The notes: generated from the sequence alone by a model not told the origin. 64,000 nucleotides of DNA from Rattus norvegicus (GCF_036323735.1 NC_086024.1:130181053-130245052), one strand, 5' to 3'. Shown: positions 41,684 through 52,039, numbered from the stretch's first letter. Program-made: numbers and translations.

Positions 41684-42439
41684 ATCCTTGGCTGCGGAAA
41701 TGGGCCCGCTTGGTGGTTTTCCCAGCATGCAGGTGTCCAAGCCCTTAGGGATCTACACAAGCCTCCCACCCTCTAACCACAGAAAGTGAAAGGCCTTGGT
41801 CTGATGTTGCCCTAGAGAATAAGTTAATTAAATGAGCACTGTAATGGGCAACTGCCGTGAGACCACAGGATGACCTTGAGAGTGGGGACCGGGAAAGAGC
41901 AGGGTCAGCCGCTGGGAAGATCTGCCCTCTGCATGGCCTAGCTGGCTCCATCCCTGGTCTCTGGAGCACTGACTCAGGGTGCTGTGAACACAGGAAGTCC
42001 ATTCCAGAAGTTTCCACTGGCACAGACATGGGACATGCCATGGAGACCCGGGATAGCAGGCGCTTAGAGCATTGTGGGAACACTGCACAGTTAACTCCTC
42101 GGCCTGGGCACAGCCTGAACCAGACCTTCTTGGAGTCTGCATTTCCAGAAGAGGAAATAAAAGGTTTCTGGAGACTCACATCCCAGGCAGATTTGGACCA
42201 GGTGAGCCCTCAAAGCCCAGGAGACTGCCCACTGTGCAGGAGTGTTGGGTACCAACACCCTAGGCTATGGGGGAGGGGCAGAGGATAAAGTGAGGAGGAC
42301 TCCAGAGAGCTGTCAGGGCAGACACAGCTGCTGTTATGGGGGTCATGTAGGTGACACCCTGGATTAGCAGCCTCAAGCCTAGATGGAGAGGCATTTCTCC
42401 TTATCTCCAAAGTACTCACTCCGTATCTGTGAGAGATTC
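41684..42439. other. Unassigned, overlapping ORFs
   Basis: Plus frame 41857-42288 (143 codons) and minus frames of 144 and 104 codons overlap. A CAG|GTGAGC donor-like site at about 42200 lies inside the plus frame, but no acceptor or known protein supports a gene. Confidence 0.35.
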
Positions 42440-42500
42440 AAAAAAGCCAAGTCTCTTGACCTCTCTAAGACTCCATTAGCCATGTTAAAGTTTTATTTCT
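42440..42500 (+). mobile_element. MIR SINE fragment
   Basis: 'AAGTCTCTTGACCTCTCTAA' then GACTCCATTAGCCATGTTAA is a diverged MIR core. Confidence 0.5.
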
Positions 42501-42830
42501 AAATGGGGGAGGGATCTCTTGCCCTCTGTGAGAGAATATAAATAGATATACTAGATGGGCAGAGGGCCTAGATCCTACACTCATTCCTCAAATCTGCTTG
42601 CAGGCAGAGGATCCAGGCCCTAGGGGATCCCCCAGCCGTAGCCACCACCTGCTATATACCAGTCATTGCCACAGGATCTGTTGTGTGCCAGTCATAGCCT
42701 TTAGGACCAGCAGAACAAGACCAGCAAGAATCGGATAGCTGGGAACAGAGAGCCATGTGTAAGCAAGTTCAAGAGGATTCTCATGGAAGAAGAGTAGCTG
42801 GCTTGAGAGAAGACAGCAGGGTGCGGAGGG
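42501..42830. other. No recognisable feature
   Basis: Nothing I can support apart from ordinary sequence. Confidence 0.4.
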
Positions 42831-42836
42831 AAGAGT

Positions 42837-43267
42837 ACAGGTACAGAGAGGGAGGACAGATGCAGAGGGAAGAGGACAGGTGCAGAGGGGAGAGGACAGG
42901 CGCAGAGGGGGGAGGACAGGTGCAGAGGGGGAAGGACAGGTGCAGAGTGGGGAGGACAGGTGCAAAGTGGGGAGGACAGGTGCAGAGGGGAGAGGACAGG
43001 TGCAGAGTGGGATGACAGGTGCAGAGGGGGAGGACAGGTGCAGAGGGGGAAGACAGATGCAGAGGGGGAAGACAGGTGCAGAGGGGGAGGACAGGTGCAG
43101 AGGGGAGAAGACAGCTGGAGAGTGGGGAGGACAGCTGCAGAGGGAGGAGGACAGCTGCAGAGCGGGGAGGACAGGTACAAAGGGGGAAGGACAGATGCAG
43201 AGGGAAGGACAGGTGCAGAGGGGGGAAGACAGCTGCAGAGGGGGAAGGACAGGTGCAGAGGGGGAAG
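42837..43267 (+). repeat. 18-20-bp purine-rich minisatellite, about 22 units
   Basis: Units of the form GGACAGGTGCAGAGGGGGA, with variants GGTGC, AGATGC and AGCTGC. The purine-rich strand is plus. Long frames on both strands (up to 250 codons on minus, Pro/Leu/Ser/Cys) are translations of the array. It directly abuts an L1 3' end. Confidence 0.95.
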
Positions 43268-43500
43268 TCCTTCTTCTTCAGGGATGTGGCTGTTGGTAGG
43301 GTGCCCATGCTCTGGGGGATACCCACATACTTGCGCATGCAGGAAGCACTCTTTGGACTCAGTGAAAAAAATGAAAGCAGAGAATAAAGGAGGACTTATA
43401 GATATCGGGGAAGTATGGGGGAGTGAGAGGGGATTTGAGTTGGATACAATCAAGATACATTGTATCTATACTTGTATGGAATCTCCAAGAATAAATAAAA
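43268..43500 (+). mobile_element. L1 3' UTR end (rodent Lx/L1 type)
   Basis: 'CTTCTTCAGGGATGTGGCTG', 'TTGGTAGGGTGCCCATGCTC' and 'GGACTCAGTG' lie in L1 3' UTR order, then 'AATCAAGATACATTGTATCT' and an AATAAATAAAAATA terminus. No ORF2 is recognised upstream because the minisatellite intervenes. Confidence 0.8.
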
Positions 43501-43504
43501 ATAT

Positions 43505-43662
43505 TCTTTTTTTATGTGCATTGGTATTTTGCCTGCATGTATGTCTGTGCAAAGGTGTCAGATAACCTAAAACTGGAGTTGCAGACAATTGTGAACTGCC
43601 CTGGGGGTGCTAGCAATTGAACCCAGGTCCTCTGGGAGAACAGCCAATCTGTCCAGCCACAT
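43505..43662 (-). mobile_element. B3 SINE
   Basis: 'TATGTGCATTGGTATTTTGC', 'GGAGTTGCAGACAATTGTGA' and 'TTGAACCCAGGTCCTCTGGG' are the reverse complement of B3. It ends CTGTCCAGCC at the head. Confidence 0.9.
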
Positions 43663-44882
43663 AAAACATATAAATAGAATACCCTAATGTTGTCTCATGT
43701 GGTTTGATAAGTGGACACACTCCCAGGAGACTACTCCAGCAAGTGGTCACCTCCACACTAATTCCCTAAACGTGGGAATATATCCTTTGAGGAAAGCCTT
43801 TTGTGGAAAAGATCAAGTTAAAAATAAAAACCCGCCGTGACCGTGTCCTTAAAATTGGGGACACTGGGGCACAGACAGGCACACGTTAAGCACCATATGC
43901 AGAATAGAGTCCTGCTGCCACAATCCAAGAAGGTGCCAGACACCAGAAGACCTGAACAAGAGCCATCTAGAATCTTCTGGGGTCTAGGGCCCTGCCACAC
44001 AGAGGTGATGCACATCTGGCTCCCAGGACGGTGTAACTTACGTTCCTGTGTTCTTGGCACTTAGTTCAGTCAGCCCAGCACTGTCGTATACATCTGTGAT
44101 CTGAACATTAAAGTGGAGTTCCTAGGCTCTTGGGGGTGCTACTCTATTGCGTAGCCATCAGTAGATACCACAAGCATCGCCCCTGAAGACAGCCAATGTA
44201 TAAAGCAGCAGGGTGAGGCTTTAAGACGGGTGAATTGGAGCCAGGAGCCTGTATTCTGAAAATAAGAAGCCAGTGGGATCCGAGTGCTGTGTGCCAATGC
44301 CGACTGGGACTCCTGGATGGGATCCTGGACTGCTGGCTGGGGACCATGAGGTCACATCCTGAGAAGCAGGTGTCTGGTGTAGACAGAGACAGTGGCGGAA
44401 CAGTCCTGGGGCAAGGAACAACCAGGCGCCTCCCGGGGGACTGCTGTTTCCTCTGTGAGGTAGTAAGCGAAGCTGCCAATTTGGGTGGTGGGGGAGAGGG
44501 GAGCCAAAAAGTCTGAGGGAAATTAGGGCACGGAGATGGGGACCCCTGGGAGGCTCTTCTAGGCAGTGAAAGCCCAGCTGGGGCTGTCTGTTCCCAGGGG
44601 ACAGTGACGCTAAGGCGCTGAGCTGTGTAACTCTCCTCGGCAGTGCCCAAGAAATGTCAAAATGATAGATCATGATGCCTGGTCTAGTAAGGAATAGAAA
44701 AATGCAACGAGGGACACAGACAGGTAGAGAGGGGCGTTTGGGCCTCAGAAAGGGGGGAGAGAGAGGTCACAGGAGCAGTGAGTCATTGGCCATCAGAGCA
44801 GGAAGTGCAAATCGGCTGAAAACAACTGATTTGCCCCTTCTTGGTTTCCCACTGTTCCCCAAACTCCTTTTGAACGTTACTA
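43663..44882. other. Unassigned 1.2 kb
   Basis: No named repeat. A 168-codon minus frame (44144-44650) overlaps a 150-codon minus frame and a 93-codon plus frame. It is Ser/Pro-rich with no domain, so I judge it chance. Confidence 0.4.
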
Positions 44883-45002
44883 AAGGGGCAGGGACATGGC
44901 TCAGCAGGCAAAGGAGCTTGCCTCAAAAGCTTGATGACCCGAGTTCAATACCCAGTGCTTGTAACAGAGAGCTGACTCCTATAAATAATTTCAGAAAGTG
45001 AG
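44883..45002 (+). mobile_element. tRNA-derived SINE fragment
   Basis: GGGGCAGGGACATGGCTCAG, AGCTTGATGACCCGAGTTCA and ATACCCAGTGCTTG are a recognisable A-box/B-box head of the B3-like group. Confidence 0.75.
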
Positions 45003-45021
45003 ATTCCTTTGTATAAGTTAA

Positions 45022-45330
45022 TGTCTTAGTCAGGGTTTCTACTGCTGCGATGAGCACCACGACGAAAAGAAACTTGGAAAAGAAAGGACTTGCTTCATCC
45101 TAGGTGACAGTCGATCCCTGAAGGAAGTCAGGATGGGAACTCACACAGGGCAGGAACCTGGAGGCAGGAGCTGATGCAGAGGTCATGGAGGGCGCTGCTT
45201 ACTGGCTTGCTTCCCCTGGCTCACTCAGCCTGCTCTCTTATAGAACCCAGGACCACCAGCCCCGGGATGGCGCCACCCACAATGGCTGGGCCCTCCCCCA
45301 TCAATCACTGATTAAGAAAATGCTTCCGAG
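45022..45330 (-). mobile_element. MaLR-like LTR, 3' two-thirds
   Basis: It starts TGTCTTAGTCAGGGTTTCTA and includes 'GGCAGGAGCTGATGCAGAGG', 'TCTTATAGAACCCAGGACCA' and 'CCCTCCCCCATCAATCACTG', the reverse complement of a common rodent LTR. It is cut near 45330, before the expected edge. Confidence 0.85.
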
Positions 45331-45596
45331 AATAAAATACTAGGCCCACTATACGAAAAGAAGTGTTTGTGAAAATGAACCATAAACAGCTCTCACCACC
45401 AAACATGTCCAGGTCTGGCACTTGCTTCCAAGCCACGACCCTGTGGCAGAAGAGAATCAGCTTCCCCAAGCTGTCCTTTGACCTTCATATGACTGTCATG
45501 CCACGAAGGGCCTGCAGGTCTCTGTAAAGGACTCTCACTCACGTGGAAACAAGTAACCCAATTAAAAAATGGGACAATGATTTAAATAGATGCCAC

Positions 45597-46065
45597 TCAG
45601 ACACACTCTCACATACACATACATACATGCGCACACACACACATTCTCACATACACATACATACATGCACACACAGATACACACTCACACATATACATAC
45701 ACTCACACATATACTCATACACATACACTCACACACACTCATGTGCACATATATATGCACAACATATTCACATACACATACACTACACACACATACACAC
45801 ACTCACATGACATACTCGCACACTCATGTACACATATATGCACACATACATTCACATATATTCACAGACATACACTCACATACACATACACTCACACACG
45901 CTCATGTACACATATATGCACACATATACATTCACATATATTCACACACATACACACATACACAAACACTCACACACTCATGTACACATATATGTATACA
46001 CATACATACAACACACATACAAACACACATACATTAGTACTCTGACATACAAATATACACACTCC

Positions 46066-46099
<34 letters not shown>
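45597..46099 (+). repeat. 500-bp CA-rich compound microsatellite
   Basis: Irregular ACAC/ATAC/TCAC units. The phrase CTCATGTACACATATATGCA is repeated at 45824 and 45901, and a close variant follows at 45979, giving a higher-order spacing of about 77 bases. A perfect CA run ends it (46071-46098). His/Thr frames are artefacts. Confidence 0.93.
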
Positions 46100-46101
<2 letters not shown>

Positions 46102-46355
46102 TAATTATAAGAAGCAAAGAGCTCCTATACCACTGTGAGAGGAAGTCACAGCCCTGAGCATGGGGTGTCTGCAAGGATGGTGGGGGCATTTTGTGTGGCC
46201 TTCTTCATTTCCTTGCCTAAGCTTCCTGCGTTCAGATTTTGCACCCAAGTCTTGAAGGGTGGTAATATTCTCCTAGCCTCTTTCACATTTAGCGTGTACA
46301 TGGGTGACTAGAATTTCCCAGTTGAGAGGGAACTGTAAGTCATTAAGAGAGATAG
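46100..46355. other. No recognisable feature
   Basis: Short unassigned stretch between two repeats. Confidence 0.4.
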
Positions 46356-46357
46356 AG

Positions 46358-46431
46358 GGGTTGGGGATTTAGCTCAGTGGTAGAGCGCTTGCCTAGCAAC
46401 CGCAGGGCCCTGGGTTCAGTCCCCAGCTCTG

Positions 46432-46440
<9 letters not shown>
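46358..46440 (+). mobile_element. ID element
   Basis: Core GGGGTTGGGGATTTAGCTCA to 'GGGTTCAGTCCCCAGCTCTG' with an A-rich tail that grades into a GA array. No TSD can be read because the 3' flank is repetitive. Confidence 0.95.

Positions 46441-46501
<61 letters not shown>
46441..46501 (+). repeat. (GA)n microsatellite
   Basis: AAAG units followed by more than 20 GA units, apparently expanded from the tail of the ID element. Confidence 0.93.
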
Positions 46502-46503
<2 letters not shown>

Positions 46504-47502
46504 CCCAGGACACCCCCCTCAAACGGTGACACCAAGTGGACCCTGATGTCACGCTTTAGGGGCAATGTGGTACCCGTGTCACACCTGGGCTCCTCAGCAC
46601 TTGGAGGAAACAGGCATGACTGCATGGGAGCAGATCTCAGGTGGTTCTCAGTAATGTTTACAGCAGCATAGGCTGCAAGCCGAGCTTCGAGGACACCCCT
46701 CTGGGTCACCCAACTCCACCCTCCCGTGAACACGGGATCACTGTGAAAACCCCGGAGACACACCGGTGCCTCCCAGCATTCTGCAGGCTCCGAATGAAAG
46801 GGACTGGCTGGTGATTCAATCAGAACAGCCATCCAACACTTCCCTCTGACAGGTTCCATAGCATGACGTCATTCGCTATGACGTCACCCACTCTCGCTTC
46901 TATTCTGGTGCTCAGAATGTCCCTCAATAAACCCCAGAATGAAAAGGTGACCCTGAGGGAAGGAGGAGGTCACCTTCTCTTTCTCTGAGTCATTCCGGTC
47001 TGGGAAGAGTGCCTAGCCTGGAGCCCGGAAGTGGATGTTACCACCCACCCGTCTGGCCCGCTTGGGGGGCCCTGGCTATTTCTGGCCTCAGATAGCCTTG
47101 GATCTGTTCCCACCTCAGCCCCCCTTGGCTTTTGACAAGACCTTTAGGAAGATAGTGTCTATTTATGGAGCAGGACCCACAGGCTGTGCGTTCACAGTGT
47201 TACCCTAACTTGGGGAGCCCGGGTGCCCCTCCCCCACCCTCTCAGAATTTCTACCTTCATGACCCACTGATAAACACTGGCACTGACCCAGCCAGGAGGA
47301 CAGGATGGGTGGCCTTGAGCAGTATTCCAGAACCCCAGGTTCTCCTCTTGGCAACCAGGGTTTCCTTTTTTGGGGTGCCTTCCCACACCCTACCCTCTTT
47401 CAGGGACTCTCCCAGACCCCCTGTGCCCATACAAGGGCCCAGGGAGGCTCCATATCTTCTCCACCTCCTCTACCTCTTCTCTTCCACATAGCTGCTGAAG
47501 TG
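46502..47502. other. Unassigned sequence with CRE pair
   Basis: No named repeat. The two CRE palindromes (46864-46886) are listed separately. An AATAAA motif follows at 46925-46930. A 147-codon minus frame (46416-46859) runs into the GA array and is not supported. Confidence 0.4.
46864..46886. promoter_or_regulatory. Two tandem perfect CRE palindromes
   Basis: TGACGTCA occurs at 46864-46871 and 46879-46886, 15 bases apart centre to centre. The full 8-base palindrome is the optimal site for CREB/ATF family dimers. Its CpG is normally depleted in mammalian DNA, so two exact copies so close is unusual. No TATA box or recognised exon lies nearby, so a regulatory role is inference. Confidence 0.6.
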
Positions 47503-47640
47503 ATTGTTTTGTTTTGTTTTGTCTTGTTTTTTTGTTTTGTCTTGTTTTGTTTTTTCTGAGACAGGGTCTCAGGTAGCCCAGGCTGGTCTTGAACTTCCTA
47601 CATAGTCAAGGAAAACCTTGAACTTCAGCAGTAATATGGA
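47503..47640 (-). mobile_element. Truncated B1 SINE with (TTTTG)n tail
   Basis: 'GAGACAGGGTCTCAGGTAGC' then 'AGGCTGGTCTTGAACTTCCT' is a reverse-complement B1. Its tail is the TTTTG repeat at 47503-47556. Confidence 0.88.
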
Positions 47641-47769
47641 GGGGAGAGGAGGTGACAAAGGAGCCAGGAGAAACAAGCTAGGTTTGGGAGGACACCTCAG
47701 GCAAGGGCAGCTGAGCCCCTGGCACTTGGTGGTTGTGGAGAGATGAATGCAGGGCAGGTCGCAGGTCGG
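47641..47769. other. No recognisable feature
   Basis: Short unassigned stretch. Confidence 0.4.
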
Positions 47770-47850
47770 TGACCACTGTGAGCCTCAGCTTCCTCAGTGG
47801 GACAGGCATGACAGTTCCCACCCAAGGGCTGCTCCCTTGGAGGTAACACC
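47770..47850 (+). mobile_element. MIR SINE fragment
   Basis: 'GAGCCTCAGCTTCCTCAGTG' followed by GGACAGGCATGACAG fits the distal MIR core. Confidence 0.6.
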
Positions 47851-47928
47851 TACAACCTGGCAGGACCTGGACCTGGCTGAGCCAAACTGCTCCCCCACTT
47901 AGAACTGTACAGTGAGGGTGCATTGTCC

Positions 47929-47948
47929 GGGGACGGGGTGGGGCGGGG
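47929..47948 (+). other. Perfect G-quadruplex / GC-box motif
   Basis: Four runs of exactly four G are separated by loops AC, T and C. The last two runs also make a GGGGCGGGG Sp1-type GC box. Very short loops predict a highly stable fold. Confidence 0.85.
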
Positions 47949-47949
47949 C

Positions 47950-48304
47950 TCCTGTGGCTGCCTCAGGCTGAGCTACCCATCCAGGGAGCTGCTGTAGACA
48001 CACTTGAAAAGCCTTTGAAGGTGAAGTGTGGGAAATTACTCAGCCATGAAGGGCATCTGGCTACCTGAGCTCTTTCTGGCCTATGGGCCCCTTCCTGACA
48101 GAGGAATGCGGCCAGAATGTTGTGCATTTAGAGTGCTTCTCTCCCAGGGCGGACCAGGCCTCCAGCTGGGGCTAAATCAGGGTCTGCCTGAACTGGCAGG
48201 AAGAGGGGAGACAGGTAGCCCTGGAAGTCCCACCACATCTGAGGACAGAGAAACACTCTGAGAGGCAGGCAGAGCACGAGACCAGCAGGGCCGGAGTCCT
48301 GCTC
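47950..48304. other. No recognisable feature
   Basis: Unassigned sequence without support for a gene. Confidence 0.4.
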
Positions 48305-48385
48305 CACCTCAACCACCAGTGAACTGGGCCACCTTGGACAAATTATTCACCCTCTCTGACTAGGAATAGGGTCATTGCGTCTCTT
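48305..48385 (+). mobile_element. MIR SINE fragment
   Basis: 'GCCACCTTGGACAAATTATT' then CACCCTCTCTGACTAGGAAT is a clear MIR core. Confidence 0.8.
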
Positions 48386-48469
48386 TGTGGGACCACAAAG
48401 TTCTTACGTAAGGATGTTGATGGAGAGGGAACACTGCCTCAGCTCGGTCAAAGCCTCTTTCCAGAGTCA

Positions 48470-48990
48470 GCAGGCTGTTTACCTACCTGTGAATGCCAAC
48501 TAAAAGAGGGAATGTTGCTGGTGGGACCAAAACGGTGCTGCCCTACGGGAAACAGGCTGGCAGCTCCTCCCAACGTTAAGCACAGAGCTGACCTATAACC
48601 CAGGACCTGCCGGCGTATAACCCCAAAGGACTGAAGCGAGATTGAGCAAAGCCTGCCAGGCAGATGCTCACAGAGCATAGTTCACCAAGGTCAGCAGGGG
48701 CGAGCAGCCTCAGAGTGGTTCGACCCCACCATAGAATGCTCTTCAGGCTTGAAAGGGTTGGAACCTCATGGATACTAAGATGTGTGTGAGCTCCGCATCC
48801 ATTCCATCAAGTAGGTGAAACTAGGCGTGAAGGCTCCCATGATCAATGGTTTCATACACACAGAACACGCAGAATAGGTGACCCTGTAGAGACAGAAGTT
48901 GGGTGATGGGCAGAAAAGTGGGGTGACTAGAGGGTAGTGAGCACAGTCTCCTTTGTGGCTGGTGGAGTGTTTGGAAGCTAGTCAGACGTG
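48470..48990 (+). mobile_element. Ancient L1M/HAL1-like LINE remnant
   Basis: 'AGAGGGAATGTTGCTGGTGG', 'TAACCCCAAAGGACTGAAGC', 'ATAGAATGCTCTTCAGGCTT' and 'GACCCTGTAGAGACAGAAGT' are diverged phrases from the distal ORF2 to 3' UTR of old mammalian L1, in the right order over about 500 bases. The frame is destroyed. Confidence 0.65.
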
Positions 48991-50096
48991 AAGGTGCCCA
49001 ACGCTGCAAATGCCACTGAATTCGACAGAAAGACAGTTTGGTGTCTCATGAACTTCTCTTTTCTCAGTGGAGGCAACCGAGAGTGCTCTGAGCTCCTGCC
49101 AAGATTGAGATTCGATGCACTGAGGCTGGCTTCCTGCCTCCTGGCTGTCCCAGCAGCCCGTGATGGGTGTGTTCCTATTCTCAGCGCTCCCACGGGGACT
49201 TGGGGTCCCCAGTCCCTGTCGGGTTTTCAATGGCCATGCTGGACTGAGGTCAAGGCCTGTGTTGGTATTGTTTACCCCCAGCCACATACCTGCCACTCTG
49301 CTGGTGGCCTCCTATCAACTCCCTTATCTAATCTCACAGCCTGCGCAGAAGATTATCACACTATGAAAGGACAGGCTCCCAGAGTTCTGTATACTAAATC
49401 ACCAATGACAAGTCACCTGAGGGTAGGAGGACCCAGACCCATGACAAGTTCTGTTATCAGAGAGGGCACAGACAGGCAGAGGCACAGCCCAGGGATGGTG
49501 GGACATTGTGTTGGGACAGAACGGGTTAGGTAAGAAGTAAATGAGGTTGGGGTGGGGGGGATAGTAAGTGCAGGGAGCAAGAGAAGTAGGTTTTAGAGCC
49601 CTGGACACCTGGACAAGGCAGAAGTCAGCTGGCAGACAGGCAGGACCAGTGGGCGTGGATAGATCATGGAGGGCTCCTGACTGCACACTGGCACTGGTAG
49701 TAGGAGAATAAAGTCTGAACTTGGGACAGGAGGGAAAATAGAAGCGTCTAAGTTCCTTCAGATACCCACACCTCAAGCATTCGAGCCAACTGGCCCTGCC
49801 TCCTCTGTTCTAGGTCCCCCGAGTCATTTGAGAAGTCCCCAGAAGGTTCCTTCTAAGTTGTGCTCCACTACTAAGTTGAGAGGCTCCTCTTCCTGAGCCC
49901 CGATCTCAGATAAAGAGGATGGGAGACTGAGAGGGACTGGGGGAGACTCTTGAGAAGGTGGTCAGACAGCTGGGCGAGGATCCCAGGTATGAGGAGAGAG
50001 ATGGTATGAGGGCCCAGGCAGATCAGCTCCCTGGTATTCCCAAACACAGCAGGCTTAGGGGAAGGGTCAGAGGGATGCTGGGAACCGGCTCTGTAT
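48991..50096. other. Unassigned 1.1 kb
   Basis: A 181-codon plus frame (48988-49533) is the longest here. It has no domain, and a 104-codon minus frame overlaps it. No repeat is named. Confidence 0.4.
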
Positions 50097-50164
50097 ACCC
50101 CTGCATAGCAATTCCCAGCTTGGAAAGGCCACCCCTGCATAGCAATTCCCAGCTTGGAAAGGCC
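50097..50164 (+). repeat. Perfect 34-bp tandem duplication
   Basis: The unit beginning ACCCCTGCATAGCAATTCCC occurs at 50097-50130 and 50131-50164 without a mismatch, so the duplication is recent. Confidence 0.97.
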
Positions 50165-51127
50165 CCAGCCAGTGCACTGGCCTCAGGAAGTGAGTAACTG
50201 CCTCTCCCTGCCTACCAGCAGCAGCACAAGCCAGTCGAAGTACAGCAGCTGACTGGTATTGACTGGTATTGACTGCTGTTGATGGCTCTACCATCATCAG
50301 AAGGACATGGCTGCATCCTCCTCCCAGGGAAGGAGGAGAGGTAGACAGAGGGCAGATAGGTCTTCAACACCTGTCCCACCTTACCCCTGCACTGGAAATT
50401 GCTAGAACCTCACTTGTTTTCAGCTTATTCATTTACAATCCATTCATAAGCCTGGGCAAGGGGCCCAGCGTATCTCCTCAGTGCTAAGGCAAGAGGTTCA
50501 GTATTTCTGTTTGGTACAGAGAATCCCTAATCATGAGGCTCATGCAGCAGGGGCAAGAACAGCCTTGTGTACACATCTCGGTCTTTAAGTACAAAAGGAA
50601 TAAATGTCAGAAACGAGCTGTACCTTCTAAGCCTGGGCAATTTCACCCCTTCTCCCTGGTGCCACCCATCAGCACATGGGGTGTAAGTATAACTTACCTT
50701 CCTGGAGGATTCTTCCAGATCTCAAATAGAAGTGGGGGTGCCTGTCTCAAGGGGTTCAAGGTGAGTCTGAGGTCGGGGTGCCCTAACCTGGCCTATGGTT
50801 CCCATCCTCACAGGCCCTGCTTTAGACTCTGAGAGAAGATGTGCCTCCTGTAACATCAATGGCCAGAGACCCTGTCACAGGCCTCCTGCTCTGGTGCCTG
50901 TCCAGCACTGGTCACCCACTCATGCTCAGGGATAAAGGAGGGAAGATCCGCTCCAGAGTGTCTTTTCTTCCTGGGCTGAACACAGCACAGAGCTGGTGGG
51001 ATGTTCCAGGCCGAGAAGGGGAAGACAGGTGAACTTGACCTCCATGTCACTTAGGTATCAGGGTTCCTTGCTCAGAAAAGCATGGCTGACGGAGGGGGGC
51101 ATGTCACGGTAAGGAAAGCAGCAAAGG
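50165..51127. other. Unassigned, with donor-like sites
   Basis: A 10-bp repeat (TGACTGGTAT, about 50251-50270) is present. A GTAAGT/ACTTAC inverted repeat lies at 50683-50697, and an AAG|GTGAGT donor-like site at 50761. No acceptor-bounded exon is recognised. Confidence 0.4.
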
Positions 51128-51215
51128 GTTGAAGGCTGTAGCTCAGTGGGTGGTAGAACCTTTGCCAAGCTGCCTAAGGACTTGGGGGCCAATCTCCAAG
51201 AAAGGAAGGAAGAGA
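51128..51215 (+). mobile_element. Diverged ID-like SINE
   Basis: 'GGTTGAAGGCTGTAGCTCAG' followed by TGGGTGGTAGAACCTTTGCC is a tRNA-like head. The B box is degraded and the tail is GGAA-rich. Confidence 0.65.
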
Positions 51216-51482
51216 AGGACTAAGCAACGGCAGAGAGAGAGCTGGTGAGCTGCTAGGACAGAGCTCGCCAAACAAGATCCGGATTCCAGCCTCTTCACAG
51301 AATTCCACTAAATCAGCACTAAAGTCAGCAGAAGCAGGAGGAATTCACCACGTAAGACAGCACGTATAACATGATGAACATATATGTGTGTTGCATAAGA
51401 AAACGGTTATATAACACACACATGCATGCACACATGCACATGTATACACAGACTCACAAACACATTATCCAACCCCCCCACC

Positions 51483-51483
<1 letters not shown>
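51216..51483. other. No recognisable feature
   Basis: Short stretch ending in imperfect ACATGCATGC repeats at 51417-51440. Confidence 0.4.

Positions 51484-51518
<35 letters not shown>
51484..51518 (+). repeat. (AC)n microsatellite
   Basis: About 17 AC units immediately upstream of an ORR1 LTR. Confidence 0.93.
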
Positions 51519-51521
<3 letters not shown>

Positions 51522-51524
51522 TTT

Positions 51525-51885
51525 TGTGTGTCTGAATGCTTGGTCATAGGGAGTGGCACTGTTAGGAGGTGTGGCCTTATCTGAGGAGGCGTGGCTTTGT
51601 CAGGGAAAGTGTGCCGCTGTGGAGGTGGGGCTTTGAGGTCTTAAATGTTTAAGCTATGCCAAGCATGGAACAAATCCTGTCCCCTTCTGGTGCCTTCAGA
51701 TCAAGATGTAGAACTCTTGGCCTTTCCAGCACCATGTCCGTCTGCACGCTGCTGTGCTTCCCCACATGATGATAATGGACTGAACCTCTGAAACTATAAG
51801 CCAGCCCTAATTAAATGTTTTTGCTTTATAAAAGTTTCCATGGCCATGGTGTCTCTTCACGGCAATGGAAACCCTAACTAAGCCA
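51525..51885 (+). mobile_element. ORR1-type MaLR LTR, near full length
   Basis: 'TCTGAATGCTTGGTCATAGG', 'GGAGGTGTGGCCTTATCTGA', 'ATGATGATAATGGACTGAAC', an ATTAAA signal and 'GGTGTCTCTTCACGGCAATG' follow the ORR1 consensus to an AAGCCA end. The extreme 5' end is altered. Confidence 0.9.
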
Positions 51886-52039
51886 CAGGGTGTTTCACTT
51901 TTTATCTTGTGGTAGAGCTCAAACAATAGAGAACTACACACATTATGTTTACTCTCAGGTTTTGAGCGTGTAGGTGAGCATGCAGGTAGGCCAGAGGGTC
52001 AATCATCATTATTTTCTGAAAGGCACAGTACACCTTTTG

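Noticed and set aside
42701..43565. 250-, 201- and 185-codon frames over the 42.8-43.3 kb array
   Set aside because: They follow the minisatellite. Unit lengths of 18-20 bases do not keep one frame, and there is no conserved protein pattern.
48988..49533. 181-codon plus frame
   Set aside because: It begins at the edge of an old LINE remnant, has an antiparallel open frame over it and no recognisable domain.
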